This document shows, piece after piece, positions 10,343 through 21,259 of a stretch of 64,000 bases of DNA. Position 1 is the first letter of the stretch; every line of letters starts with the position of its first letter. Location of the stretch: NCBI RefSeq assembly GCF_016545825.1, contig NC_052620.1, forward strand, positions 6,820,001 through 6,884,000, in the 5' to 3' direction. Under the pieces are notes generated by a model that was not told the DNA's origin, ran no database searches, and worked only from the letters and a program-made list of their open reading frames with translations. The DNA comes from Eucalyptus grandis. Taxonomy: Eukaryota > Streptophyta > Magnoliopsida > Myrtales > Myrtaceae. Position numbers and translations under genes: made by a program.

Positions 10343-13300
10343 CTGCATAGGACATATATTGGTAAATAGCCAGAGACTAGATCAAAATCACGGCACAACA
10401 AAATGACAAAATAAATTGTGAATAGGAAATGCAAGCAATGAAATGAGGTAACTAAATATGATCTACTTGTTTCACTTAACTCAAGAACCATAAGCCAAAG
10501 CCAAAAATTACAGTGAAGGGAAAATTTAGGGCCAGTGCCCATATTGTGTCAACATTTAGGTTATGCACTAAAAATTTTGGTGCAGTTTCAGTATCTCCCA
10601 TCAAGCATCCTATGACAAAAGTTGATGCACCGTTATCAACTTGTTAGTCAAAATCAAAGAATAAGTTGAAGATCGGAAGGGAGATTAAACAAAGTTGGTT
10701 TTTCTATTATTAGTCCATCGAGTTATAGAAATAATCAAGAAGACCAACACCTGGATGTTGCCCTGGTGCAGACAGAACCACAGAATTGATATTGTTCAAA
10801 CATCACTCACAAGTGATATTCTGGAGAGAGCCAAAGAACACGTCTAGCAGAGACAAAAGCAATTCCACTTAAGTGATCCAACATCTCATTTGATTTTTCC
10901 GTTATGAAATGATTATAAATAAAGATAAGATCTTGAAATGAGACCCCCTTCAGGCTTCTGCTTCAGTATAAGCTCATAGAAATGAGAACTCAAATGAAAA
11001 GGCCACTGACTATTTCATAGATTCTTCTGCAACTGATAAGAAGTTGATTTCTTCAAATTTAGAATCTCTTTCAAGTATGTACTTTGTTTTAGTCTTGAAG
11101 ATGTCAGAAATAATGCAATCTTTTTTTGAGTCTTGAAGATGTCAGAAATAATGCAATCCAGCAAAGAAAGATGATGGGAGCCATGATAGATATTACGTGG
11201 CGACCACAAACAGTGTCAGGTCCTTTCTAAAAAGAAGTTGGGCACCATGGTACAACTATCCTGAGGGAGTTTTGGGACCATCGGCATCTTTTCTCCCAGT
11301 AAACTTTCACATTGTCAAATTAATGGTAACACATACAAAACAAAAGTTCCCTAGAGTCTTACTTTCTTAGCATTGTCAGAATTGGTAGATAATTATTTTG
11401 TTTGTCAAAGGGACAAGGAACATTAATCATAATCAAAATCTGACTTTCTTAAGAGCATCTACAAGAATTTCGTACTTCCTGCATTTGGTGTTCCAGGAAA
11501 GCTAATTTGAAAGGTTTACACAAAGGTTGATTGGAAAAAAAAAAAAAAATTGAGAAGGATTTTGCTATTTCTGTTGCATGATTGCCCAGAACAATCTATA
11601 ATCATGAGAACATCAGGAAACATAGAATGCAAGATAAAAGAGTCACTCATAGATGGCATCGGGCACATAAATGGAGAAGCAGTTTCAAGGACCATGACCA
11701 AGAGCACATAATGGGACCCCAAGTCGATTATTGCATAGTTCAAGTCCTTAATCTGGTCTTATCCTACCTTATAACATTTCTTGACAAAAGGACTAGTTTT
11801 AAAGATGAGGACAGTAGCAAAGTCTGGTGACCAAAGTCAGCAGCTTCAGATAAGCCGAAGCTTCGAAGAAAGAGATGCGATAGACTCCGAGCTGCACTAG
11901 GCCCCTCAGTGTAATCATAAGGAATAAAAAATTCACAGATTTCGAAATTTGAGGGGTATGCTATTTGAAAACCTAGGAAAAAGATGTGTAGCATCCTCTG
12001 CTTCAGAACAAGAAATCCCAAATGCACTTCTGAACAAGAACAGCTTCCAGTTCCACATGGAACGGGCCTTTTAAAGCCCAAATCAACTTGCAGATAAAAC
12101 CAATTTAGCTGTTTCAACTGGCAAACCCAGTAACCTGGTCAATCCGGAACATGGGGTGTTAATTTCTGAACAAGAGAAATGGATATTGGCAACGGGTCGT
12201 TAAATGCTCTTATGGAAGAGAAGCACATTAACCTCCACACTCAACCACAGATCATCCTTGTTGCGGTTTGTAAAAGGAACACTCACATGATCCTTTGACA
12301 TATGCGTATCAGCTGTCCTATAAAGAATACACCTACTCTCTAAAATAGAGAATAAAAAACGGTAAAAAGTGCCAATGAGGGGATCTAAACCCCTCATTTC
12401 TTATTGAAAGGCACTTCACAACCGCCATCCTAACTGAGGGCCAGCTAAAAATAGTGGCAATACACACATTGCACGCAAACTGTAATCAACTGGATTAACC
12501 GGCAGTTCAACCGGTTCGACCAATTGACCTTACAGCAGGACCCCTCGATAGTTCTTCATTCCAATGTCTTAAAACATTGCATTAAATCATTTTTCATCCT
12601 GTGGTTCTTTACATGAAAATATCTTAATGCCTGCGAACAATGCATGTACATATCTGGTTAAAAAAGGGTCAAGAAATCTTCATAGTTTATCATTTTGACC
12701 TCCATGGCTCGCCAAACTCAGCTAATGTGATGCAATTTACTGAGCTCAATATATGCTAGTCACGACTACAAAGTGAACATGAAGAGATATAATGTCTAAA
12801 GTAATAAATATTAGTTGATGGATTATACCATTAAAATCAGATGGATAGAGAAATAGCACAATGTATGAAACCACGCTTGCTTATCTGCAAGTAACTAATT
12901 GTGCAAACATGAACCTGAAGTATTCTCTGACAAACATATATGCACATAACTTTCAACCGCATCTGTACCATAAGGAATAAAGTGGCAAATGCTCTTACCA
13001 TAAAGATGCAATGCCAAGCTATCTCCCTGGATGTAGTCAGCTAAAAGGAGCCTCTCTTGCTCTCTAGGTCCCCAATAATATGCTCGCATTGAAACAATGT
13101 TGGGATGCCTCATGGAGCCAATCTTTTTTACTTCCTTAGCAAACTCTTTCTTATGTTTAACTAGTCCCACTCTCAACCACTTCACATTTAACATATGACC
13201 ATTATCAAGAGTAGCCTTGTAGAGAGTACCATGACTGCTTCTGCCAAGAACTTCTGCTGGAGCTCGTGACAACTCTTCTGCAGTAAAAGCTAGAGAAGGG

Positions 13301-16300
13301 TCCAAGAAGAACAACTCTCCAGCCAGTCGATCAGGTGAGTAAACATCCAGCCTCACAGGCTGTTCATATACCTCAATAAATCGGGGAGGTAGATAAAGGT
13401 GATCCTGGCGAAGATTTCCTTCCTGATGTTGTAGGCTGAATATCAATTAAATTAGGGACAGCAGAAGATGAAGTAACTGCCCCCCCCTCAGGTGCAATAT
13501 TCTCTGCAATTTCAGTTATCAACTCTGCTTGCCCCGACAATGATCTAGAATTTGAAGTTAGCAAGTGGTCATTCGAGAAGCTCAATGAAGTAGGTGGAGG
13601 TTGACCACTTGAGTGGAATTTAAATAGAGAAGGACGTGCAAATCTTTCAAGCTTTACATCTCTTCCTGAACTTTGGCCACCGAACCCACTTCTCCCATGA
13701 AATTCTTTGTGCTGTGCTCGACGATATGCCCATAAAACGAAAATAATCATCATTGCAGCCCCGACTGAGGCAACAATGATTGCTACTCTTATATTACTTT
13801 TGGAGCTTCCATGTTTGTCCGAATTGTTATTTTGTCCATTGGAATTTGCTGATGGGAAATGCTTTCCCAAGTTCAGCAAAGGATTTCCAGGCTCAAATGA
13901 CGACCTGGGAAATCTGTGCAAGTTTTCAGGGACTTTCCCCGACAGCTCATTATGTGACACATTAAATACAACAAGGCTGGGTGGAAGATTCGCAGGAATT
14001 TCACCAGAAAATTTGTTGCTTGACAAATCAAGGTACTCCAAACGAGTAAGTTTGCTCAACTCACCAGGCAGTTGACCTGACAATCCATTCCTTGCAAGAC
14101 TCAGCAATTTGAGCCTCCCCATGTTCCCTATCTCTGCAGGCAGTGAACCACTCAAGGAATTTCCAGAAAGATCAAGATACTCCATCTGTTGGGAAGAAGG
14201 CATAGCTAGCAATTCACTCACGTGTGAACTTTGAAGAGGAATTGGCCCAGTCAAATTATTGCCGGATAGATTTAAGAAGGTCAAAGTGGACATAAAGAAC
14301 CCAGAAGGAATTGACCCATTAAATTTATTCAAGCTAAGGTCTACAGCAGACAATTTCTGGTAGCTGCCTGATAAAGGAGGTAAGAAACCTACTAGGGAAT
14401 TATTCCAAAGTTTCAGAGTAATTAAGCTCTCAAATTGAGAGCTCAGATTGGGAAAGGTTCCTGACAGATTGTTTGAACTCAGATCTAGAAATTCCAATGG
14501 TGCTTGCCAGTTCTGAAGTGTAGATATGTCACTAGAGATCATATTGCTGCTCAAATCCACCGTCGTACAGGTTTTCGGTAGACCAGGCAAGGAACCAGAT
14601 AAATGATTTGATGAAAGATTCAAAGTCCTCAGTGTGGTAGAATTAATCTCTGGAATCGAACCTGCATGTATGACAAATGTGAGGTAATGTATAATCAAAT
14701 TCAATCCTACATTTCACAACATATACAAGTTCGAAAAAGTGGCCACCAATAAAAGATAGATGTACTTTTATGGAAAAATGAATTTACTCATGTTCCCAGA
14801 GTAAAACACAATAACTGTAATAAACAAAGAAAAAATACTTATTAATACTAAAACAAGGAAAAATAACACGTGAAAGGTCATCGAATTATCGAAAAGACTT
14901 CAAGCTGGCTGGCTGACGAGACATTAACCATGTGTGAACTATGGCTTTTGCTATTGACCTATTGGCTTTGACCCTTATAAGCTGTATCTCGTATACTTTT
15001 AAATCATTTTGCTATCACTCACAAATTGAAATATTTCAGAGATTTTCGCTTTAAAGGCAAAAGAACAAGCCAAAAGCTGGAGGGACCAGGTACTGCTTGG
15101 CAGCATTTGAAAATTGGCTTTGCACTGATGCTAACACCAAAACATCAAGTAATTACAGAGCAGAAGGCATAAGCAGAAGATGGATAGCTAAGATCATCCA
15201 TGGCAGGAATTTTACAAATCATTCGTCAAAGTGGCATGTCCACCCTCGACTGGCCCCCAACTGAAGAAGCAGAAAAATCCTAAGTAGCCATCCTAAATTT
15301 TTTAATAGCAAGGTATCAAATGACAAGCATATTTGCGGTTTCTAATTCCATCTTTTACTTAGCAGTATAGCAGCTACATGACTAAGACACCGTACTGCAA
15401 ATCCTCTCCGTTATTCGCTCAGTGTTGTCATCATTGCACCAAATCCACGTTTGCAGCTACTTAATTCACACTAGATGAACCATGATTGATACTTTCGCAA
15501 AATGAAAACTTCTTCTTCAAGTCAAGTCAAAAGTTACAATTTGCCACATTTAAATCCGTGAGACCACAACATGAACTGACTTGTGTTATAATACATCTAA
15601 AGTTGGATACAAAAGAAAATTGTTATATGATATAAGTCAAAAGAGTTCCTTACCTGTGAAACCGTTTCCACTGAGATCCAGTTCCTCCAGTGGAATCACT
15701 GACTCAACAACTCATTTGGCAATGACCCAAACAGCTGATTACTTGCCAATCGTACAACCCGCAAATTGGGTAATGCACCAAACGACGGCAGCTGCCCTGT
15801 AATCGTATTGTTGCCCATATCCAAAACCTCCAAGTTTCTAAACAATCTGATCGAATCAGCATCGAAGAACCCACCATTTAAGGCATTATGGCTCAAATTC
15901 AGAAAATGCACTGTATTCGCCAAGGCAGAAACATTCTGAACTCCGATTGAGATACTCCCATAGAACTTATTGCCACTCAAATCCACATACTCCACATTCC
16001 TCAACTCAGTCAACAACTCACCAATTTCACCATGAAGGTCACCATTCCCGTGCAAATCGAAGTACTTCATCTGCTGCAAGTTCCGAATCCCAAAAGGAAA
16101 CCCCCCTGAGAACCTGTTCATTGATAAATTCAGGTAGTTCAAATTGTACAAATCCGTGATTCTCACAGGGATCGGGCCATAGAAGCTGTTGCTGGACAGA
16201 TCCAAATGCTGGAGCGTGGCCATGGACCCCAATGCGGGCGCGATCCGACCCGTGAAGTTGTTCCCGGAGAGACTGAGGTTCTGCAGCATCGGCAGGCCAA

Positions 16301-16574
16301 ACAGAGTGTGGAACTTGATCTCCCCGGAGAGCCCGAGGCGGTCGAGGACTATGCCGGTGACGTGGGCGCCGGAGCTGTCGCAGGTGACCCCGGTCCACGA
16401 GCTGGGGCACTGGTCCGACCCGGACTGGGTCCATGACCCGAGCACCTTCCCGAGCGGGTCGCCCTGGATCCCCTTCTTGAACTCCAACAGGAATGCGGCG
16501 TCGGGCCCGGATCCGGCGCAGCCCACCAGGGCGGAGACGACGAGCAGCGCGCACAGGGAGAGGGAGAGACTCAT
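9765..16574 (-). CDS. SIRK1: LRR receptor-like pseudokinase, At5g10020/SIRK1 type, with two frameshifts
   Basis: Three exons: 16574-15654, 14661-12999 and 10342-9765. Together they give 3162 nt (1054 codons including stop), close to the roughly 1050 residues of the Arabidopsis protein. Order of parts: signal peptide (MSLSLSLCALLVVSALVG), LRRNT cap with a WTGVTC motif, about twenty LRRs, a transmembrane helix near residue 600 (VAIIVASVGAAMMIIFVL), a Ser-rich juxtamembrane region, and a kinase fold. The kinase keeps the VAVK-type lysine (NVKWLR) but has HGN in place of HRD and DYG in place of DFG, so catalysis is doubtful. Such proteins act at the plasma membrane as co-receptors or scaffolds; the Arabidopsis member has been linked to sucrose-induced aquaporin control. 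Two lesions: one base missing near 15703 brings a TGA at 15698-15696, and one extra base in a C run (minus strand) at 13383-13386 brings a TGA at 13375-13373. The two cancel in length but not in reading. Either this is a recent pseudogene or the consensus has indel errors. Confidence 0.9.
11091..11158. repeat. 30-bp perfect direct repeat in intron 2
   Basis: The unit starting 'agtcttgaagatgtcagaaa' and ending 'taatgcaatc' occurs at 11091-11120 and 11129-11158 with an 8-bp T-rich spacer. The identity of the copies implies a recent local duplication. Confidence 0.85.
12200..12444 (-). mobile_element. Possible tRNA-derived SINE in intron 2
   Basis: Reading the minus strand from 12444: 'cctcagttaggatgg' (12425-12439) resembles a pol III box A. 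'ggtttagatcc' (12381-12391), flanked by paired gggg/cccc, resembles a box B in a T-arm. The spacing of about 35 bp fits a tRNA head. The following 150-200 bp would be the SINE body. I see no target-site duplication and cannot define the 3' end. An eroded tRNA pseudogene is the alternative. Confidence 0.35.
12999..14661 (-). CDS. Kinase gene exon 2 (LRRs, transmembrane helix, kinase N-lobe)
   Basis: The acceptor follows 14662 and the donor is GTAAGA at 12998. Two reading frames are needed: 14661 to about 13386 (LRRs, transmembrane helix, Ser-rich region ending GRKSSPGSPLST), then 13385 to 12999 (RFIEVYEQPVRLD, then the strongly conserved DVYSPDRLAGELFFLD, then the N-lobe to LALHLY). The frame switch falls exactly at a run of four C on the minus strand. 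One base fewer there would give one continuous frame. Confidence 0.88.
14662..15653 (-). other. Kinase gene intron 1 (992 bp)
   Basis: GT donor at 15653-15652 and AG acceptor at 14663-14662 (tgcag|gt). The junction restores a Gly codon in the conserved phrase FTG|SIPEIN. No nested gene or repeat seen. Confidence 0.85.
15654..16574 (-). CDS. Kinase gene exon 1 (signal peptide, LRRNT, first LRRs)
   Basis: It starts at the ATG 16574-16572, the first Met followed by a clear signal peptide. It ends at a consensus donor (CAG|GTAAGG, GT at 15653-15652) in phase 1. The open frame runs only to the TGA at 15698-15696. The last 15 codons before the donor (VIPLEELDLSGNGFTG) are in another frame, because the TTG-AG junction near 15703 is one base short. 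Confidence 0.88.
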
Positions 16575-17140
16575 TTGGAGGAGGAGGAGGAGGAGGAGAG
16601 CCGGGGGAGGGGGCCTTGGAACCGCAGGAAACCCTTAGCGACGCCGCATTTGGGGAGCTGCCCACGAAAACCCTAGACTGAAATCTCCAGAATGCGAGCC
16701 GGGGGCGGCGAGATTGCGGCGGAGATTCGGGGGGTCAGGGTTTCTTCCCCGATCAAAATCGGAACTTTATCAGGAATCCGCCATGGCCGAGCATCGGGAG
16801 ACGAATTCGCCAAATGGGTCTGCGCAGGCAGGAGAGAAAGAGAGAGAAAGAAGAGAGAGAGAGAGAGAGAGAGGAGACAAGAGTGTAGAGAGAGTAGAGA
16901 GAGAGAGTGAGGATGAAAATGCCGGATTAAGGTCAGGTGGAGAGTGTTGGTTGGTTGGTATGAGTAACTACAGTCTGTAAAGGACAATCTTCTCTCTCTA
17001 CCTCTCTCCACCCTTTCTCTCTCTCTAATCTTTCTCTCTCTATATCTACCCTCTCTCTCTCTCTTCTGTTGGGGGGTTTTTCTTCTTTCTCTCTATTTTT
17101 ACACTCTCTCTCTCTCTCTCTCTCTATCTCTAGAAAGGAA
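16575..17140 (-). promoter_or_regulatory. Probable 5' UTR/promoter of the kinase gene with GA/CT microsatellites
   Basis: On the plus strand there are GA runs at about 16848-16875 and 16880-16910, and CT runs at about 17013-17060 and 17104-17130. Polypyrimidine/GA tracts are common in plant 5' leaders. A 112-codon ORF on the minus strand (17011-16673) ends 98 bp before the main ATG. It is built mostly from the CT repeat (Leu/Ser rich). If transcription starts upstream of 17011 it would act as an upstream ORF, but I cannot place the start site. Confidence 0.45.
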
Positions 17141-17409
17141 AGACAGAGGGAGTGACAGGGGAGCAGGCCCCCTCACATGCCTCTCCCCCCCCCTCATATT
17201 ATTGTCTTCTTTCCAATCAAGGCCCTCTGGGCTGTGCGTTTTCCCTCTTCTGTCCCACCACTCGATCTCTCAATAACGAAAGACTCCTGTCCTTGTCTGC
17301 AAAAAAAGAAGAAAAATTTTGCACGACCGATTTTGGAGGACTTGCTGTCGCCAATCCTCCGTTGTCGTTTTGTTTTCTTTTGTTTAGGGATCTCTCAACA
17401 GTTCTCTCC

Positions 17410-17880
17410 GGATATGTAGTAAAAGTTAGGGTAATTTTCACCGGCCAAGTCAAAATGAGTCACAAACCCATTTTCTAAATCACATGAGTATTTCATCCCA
17501 AAAAAAGATGGATATTTTATTTAGTTATAAATGAAAGAATTATTAAATGGATCGTAAGTGAGTGTATTAAATGAGTTATATGACATATCATAAATAAGTT
17601 TACAATTTACTTAGATCTAACTCATTTTTCACTCTCTCTTCAATCTCTCTAGCCTTCACTACCCACCCTACTTCTCACTTTAGTTTGGCTACGAGTTTGT
17701 GTAAAATGGGTTAAATATAGAAGTATTTTAGTAATATGAGTCGGGATGAGTATGGGTCATTAAATTTGCACTTTGTAGAAATTAGTCAAAATGGGTTAAA
17801 TGCATCTAATTGGGTCAAACCTTTTATGGTTGGGCTCAAACTTGACCCAACTCACCCTTTGATGGTCCAATTTTTAGTTA
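17410..17880. repeat. AT-rich MITE-like repeat (related to 32262-32620)
   Basis: It shares with 32262-32620 the phrases 'aaatgggt', 'taaatgagttat', 'attcataaatgagtt', 'taaatttgca(c/t)t' and 'aaatgggttaa(a/g)', and a closing 'gacccaa(c/t)' block. This looks like a non-autonomous DNA-transposon family common in plant genomes. No coding potential. Confidence 0.45.
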
Positions 17881-17891
17881 TTTTTAAGCAC

Positions 17892-18688
17892 GATGGATAA
17901 TTGCACAAATGATCTCTCAACTTTAAGTCAATGTGTGACGTTGTCCATTAACTTTTAATTTATTCAATATAGTTCATGAACTTTTGGTAAATACTTGATA
18001 TAGTAAATTATATGAAAATATGTAATATTATCCTTCAATTAATTCAAATCAAGGATGTTCATTATGTTCAAGTACTAAAAATAACATATATTAAAAGTTC
18101 AATAATTATATTGAAAAAGGGGCAAAAGCCTTAAAAAAAAAACCTCCAAATTATGTTTGCTATGATACATTTACCTTAAACTTTTTTTGGTGACACTACA
18201 AATCACAAAATTGTATATGTGTGACTCATCTACCCTCGGTCAATGTTCTATCAATGAAGACTATTAAAAATTTGCCTACATAGATGATGTGAAGCAAATG
18301 GTGCTAATATAGTGCCTACATGGAAATGATGTTATGTTAGCTAAAAATCATTTGATGAAATATTGACGAAGGGTAATTGTGTCGCATATATATAAGTTTT
18401 AAGTTTTTTATATCACGAAAAAATGTTTATGGTAAATGTATCACAAGTGGTCACAAACGGTATAATTTGGAATTTTCGATGTTACAAAAAAAAAAAATCT
18501 AGGATGAAAATTTGTTAGTGGACATAGTTTTGGCTTTTTTGTGGCTTTTTCCTCTTAAAAAAGTAAAAATTCGGGGGCAACATCACACATTATGTTAAAA
18601 TTTAAGAACCACATTAAAAAATTTATAAGTTTAGGGATGACATTGCACACTAAACCAAAATTCACAGACTATTTGTATCATTATCTTT
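17892..18688. mobile_element. Fold-back MITE with a second fold-back MITE nested inside
   Basis: The outer ends are 'ggataattgcacaaatgatc' at 17892 and the inverse of 'gactatttgtatcattatc' at 18668-18686; the arms continue inward with 'actttaa', 'tgtgtgacgttgtc' and 'tgacattgcacac'. Inside, a second inverted pair starts with 'aaaaaggggcaaaagcc' near 18115 and ends with 'ggctttttcctcttaaaa' near 18542-18560. Its arms include 'tatgatacatttacc' and 'ggtaaatgtatcaca'. The nested order implies two successive insertions. Confidence 0.6.
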
Positions 18689-18997
18689 AAATATTATCAT
18701 CTTCAAGTAAAGAAAGTTACTAGAGACATTTGCAGGAAGCCGACTTGTCATGCCCTATGGGGTGGGGTTGGTATTAGACCTTCCCCTAAAGGCTTAAAAC
18801 TATATTTTACAAAAAAAAAAAAATGTAAATAAGTGACGGGATGGAAAAAAAAAAGTGTTCTAGAAGACTTAAGCATGGTACCATGCCTCCCAACCTCTCA
18901 AGGGATGCACTCTCTTTTCTTTTTTTCTCTTTTAACTGTGGTCCGCATTGATAATCATCTTATTGTGGTCGGACCATGAGGTACATCCCTCTTTCTT

Positions 18998-19450
18998 TGT
19001 GGGGTGTGCAACGGGAACCGCCCGAATTGAGAATCGCTCGGATTAGACCAAACAAGCCGATTGTGGATGGTTTCCAAAAAGGGGCAGTTCAGTTCTTAAT
19101 TCCCACTCTTGAAATTGGTTGCAAGTCGGTTTAGTTCCCTGGACCGGACCAAATCGGTTGATTTTATATATAATATGTATTTTTAAATTTCTTAATAAAC
19201 AAACCCTAATTCCTCTCAATTCCTCCTATTTTTCATTTTATTTTTGGCCCAAAATAACAAATTTACTTGTTCCACTGGACTGGTTGGTCAATCCACTTCC
19301 CAATTCTAAGATCAATCGGTTCGGTTCCCAATTCCAAGACCGGTTAGTCCAATTCTCGATCTCAAAATCTAGGAATCAGTCTTCATGATCCAGTTCTTGG
19401 TTCCACATCGAAACCAAACCAAATCAGGAACCGATCAGTTCTATCTTCTA
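18998..19450. repeat. hAT-like non-autonomous element remnant
   Basis: It starts 'ggggtgtgcaacgggaaccg' and is followed by many scattered copies of 'ggttc', 'gaacc' and 'ccggttagtcc'. A TAGGGGTG-type end with subterminal GGTTC repeats is typical of plant hAT-derived MITEs. The region at 46745-46905 has the same composition. The far terminus is not defined. Confidence 0.4.
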
Positions 19451-20930
19451 CCACCGACTCCCAACCATTGCTAGCTCTATGGCTCTCACAATCATCATCG
19501 GGTGCCAAGGCTCTCAACTCATCACCAACTCCTCTCCTTCACCTCACGAATTGCTAGAGTGAAAGTGTCCCCTTTCTGGTTGGCTTGCTAAGTCCATGTA
19601 GGTGGGAAACGGTATAATGAAGCTGCATCGATATGATTTGGTTAATTGAATGAGCTATTACTTGATTTTTCATAAATAAGAAACTGATACAAGAAATTGC
19701 AAATAAACGCACTGTCATTTTTAAAAAAGCAAAACTTATTTGTATGCCGGAGTTGAAGTCCGAATTGTTTCTTTTGGCTTTTCTCTTATAATATTTATCC
19801 TCTTTCAATTCCTGATTTTTGTAATGAATGCCTTATCTTTTTTCTTTTTTCTTTTTTAATTTATTGGAACCCACCTGATCAAATAACTTATGGGCTAAAT
19901 AAGGTCAGGACCATCTAACAATTTTCCAATTCCCAAAGGTCCCATCGATAGGACTCCCATGTGTCCTTAACCAAATCAAGAGGGGACAAACGAAAAGCTC
20001 CCACTCATAGAACCTTTGCTAAGTATTCAATCACTTTAGCATCATTTTTTGAGTATTTATTATTTAAAGTAAAACAATCAAATCAAATAACAATTGAAAG
20101 TGACAAAAGCCATCAGTGTAAATTACGGAATATATATAAATATATTTCATTTCTCTGCTAATGTACGTGATTATATTTGTTAGTAATGTCAGCATTTCTA
20201 CATATATATCTATCCATATCTCCCTGATCTCCGCCTCTCCACATGCATTTATGGATCTCTCTCTCTCTTTGTTGTTATTTTATTTTATTTTATATGTTTA
20301 CAAATTGCTTTTGGACAATATTGGAACGCACCCATTTTTCCTTCATGTTAGGAAGAATCATATCTGATTATTATTATTGCATAACCATAAACTCACATAA
20401 ACGATAATGTGATAACATCCAAAAATAATATTTTATGATTGTCGAAATTTTGACTTTAGTTTATAAGATAAATGGTAGCTTCACAACTGATAAATATTTT
20501 AACATGTTTTCATAAGGGTGAAATGTGTAAAATTTCTCAATAGTTGATCCGCTTTTGGAATATATCCGTGTGGCTACTGGTCGTCACTTTGAATTGGAAG
20601 GGAAAATTTATCGACTCCAACCTCATAAGAACTTCAAGATCACCACTAGGACAGGGTCAATGCTTGTTTAAGGGTAAGAGATCATCTATAAATAAAACAA
20701 GGAGTAGCCATACACACTATCAATAATCATATTTAATAGGGATTGCAAGCAAAAATGCCTTAGTTAGTGATGAACTTGCATAATTTATATTAAAGATATG
20801 AATTAATTATGATAATCATATTTAAAAGTCTTACAATTTAAGTCCCTAAGAAGTGAACACTATTTGTTGCAAACAGAAAATAAAGCTAAAAGATGGATAA
20901 TCGAAATAATGAAAAAAAAAATCATATTTT
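19451..20930. other. Intergenic AT-rich, no gene supported
   Basis: Only short ORFs without domains. Short T-rich and pyrimidine runs. Nothing I can name. Confidence 0.4.
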
Positions 20931-20934
20931 GGGA

Positions 20935-21255
20935 TAACTGCATTAAAAGTTCTAAAATTTGTCATGAACGTGCAATTGAGTCATAAAACTTATTACAAAA
21001 ATGCAATTGAGTCTTAAAATTTTCAAAAAGTGTGATCAAGTCCTAAAATTTGTCAAATTAATACAATCAAACCATTCCATTGATTGCATTTTTTGAAAGT
21101 TTGAGAGTTCGATTGTATTTTCATGACAAATTTTAGGATTCTATTATACTTTCATAATAAGTTTTAGGACATGATTACAATTTTTGAAAATTTTGTGACT
21201 CAATTGCACTTTATTAACAATTTTGTGACTTGATTACACATTTTTATTTTTATAA
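20935..21255. mobile_element. Fold-back MITE, family F, copy 1
   Basis: It is built from alternating phrases 'taaaatttgtca', 'gcaattgagtc' and 'aaaactt' on the left and their inverses on the right, with a symmetry centre near 21075 (aatcaaaccattccattgatt). It could form a long imperfect hairpin. Related copies are at 29155-29530 and 61880-62200. Confidence 0.65.
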
Positions 21256-21259
21256 AATA

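Larger units (their letters stand above)
10343..12998 (-). other. Kinase gene intron 2 (about 2.66 kb)
   Basis: A long intron between LHLY and ETTPRRYSPLSFSQ; the split codon is G|AG (Glu). It contains a 30-bp direct repeat (11091-11158), a T/A run near 11528-11541 and a possible SINE head (12370-12444). ORFs inside it (for example 11764-12117 minus) show no domain and are probably chance. Confidence 0.85.

Noticed and set aside
11764..12117. 117-codon ORF inside kinase intron 2
   Set aside because: No domain, and it lies between well-defined splice sites of the kinase gene.
15696..15706. Alternative splice donor that would bypass the exon 1 frameshift
   Set aside because: GT dinucleotides in ttgttgagtcagtgatt have poor context, whereas the donor at 15653 is a perfect CAGGTAAGG and joins the conserved FTG|SIPEIN phrase.
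16039..16665. 208-codon minus-strand ORF overlapping kinase exon 1
   Set aside because: It is the other frame of a GC-rich exon (Pro/Arg rich); the kinase frame carries the conserved LRR residues.
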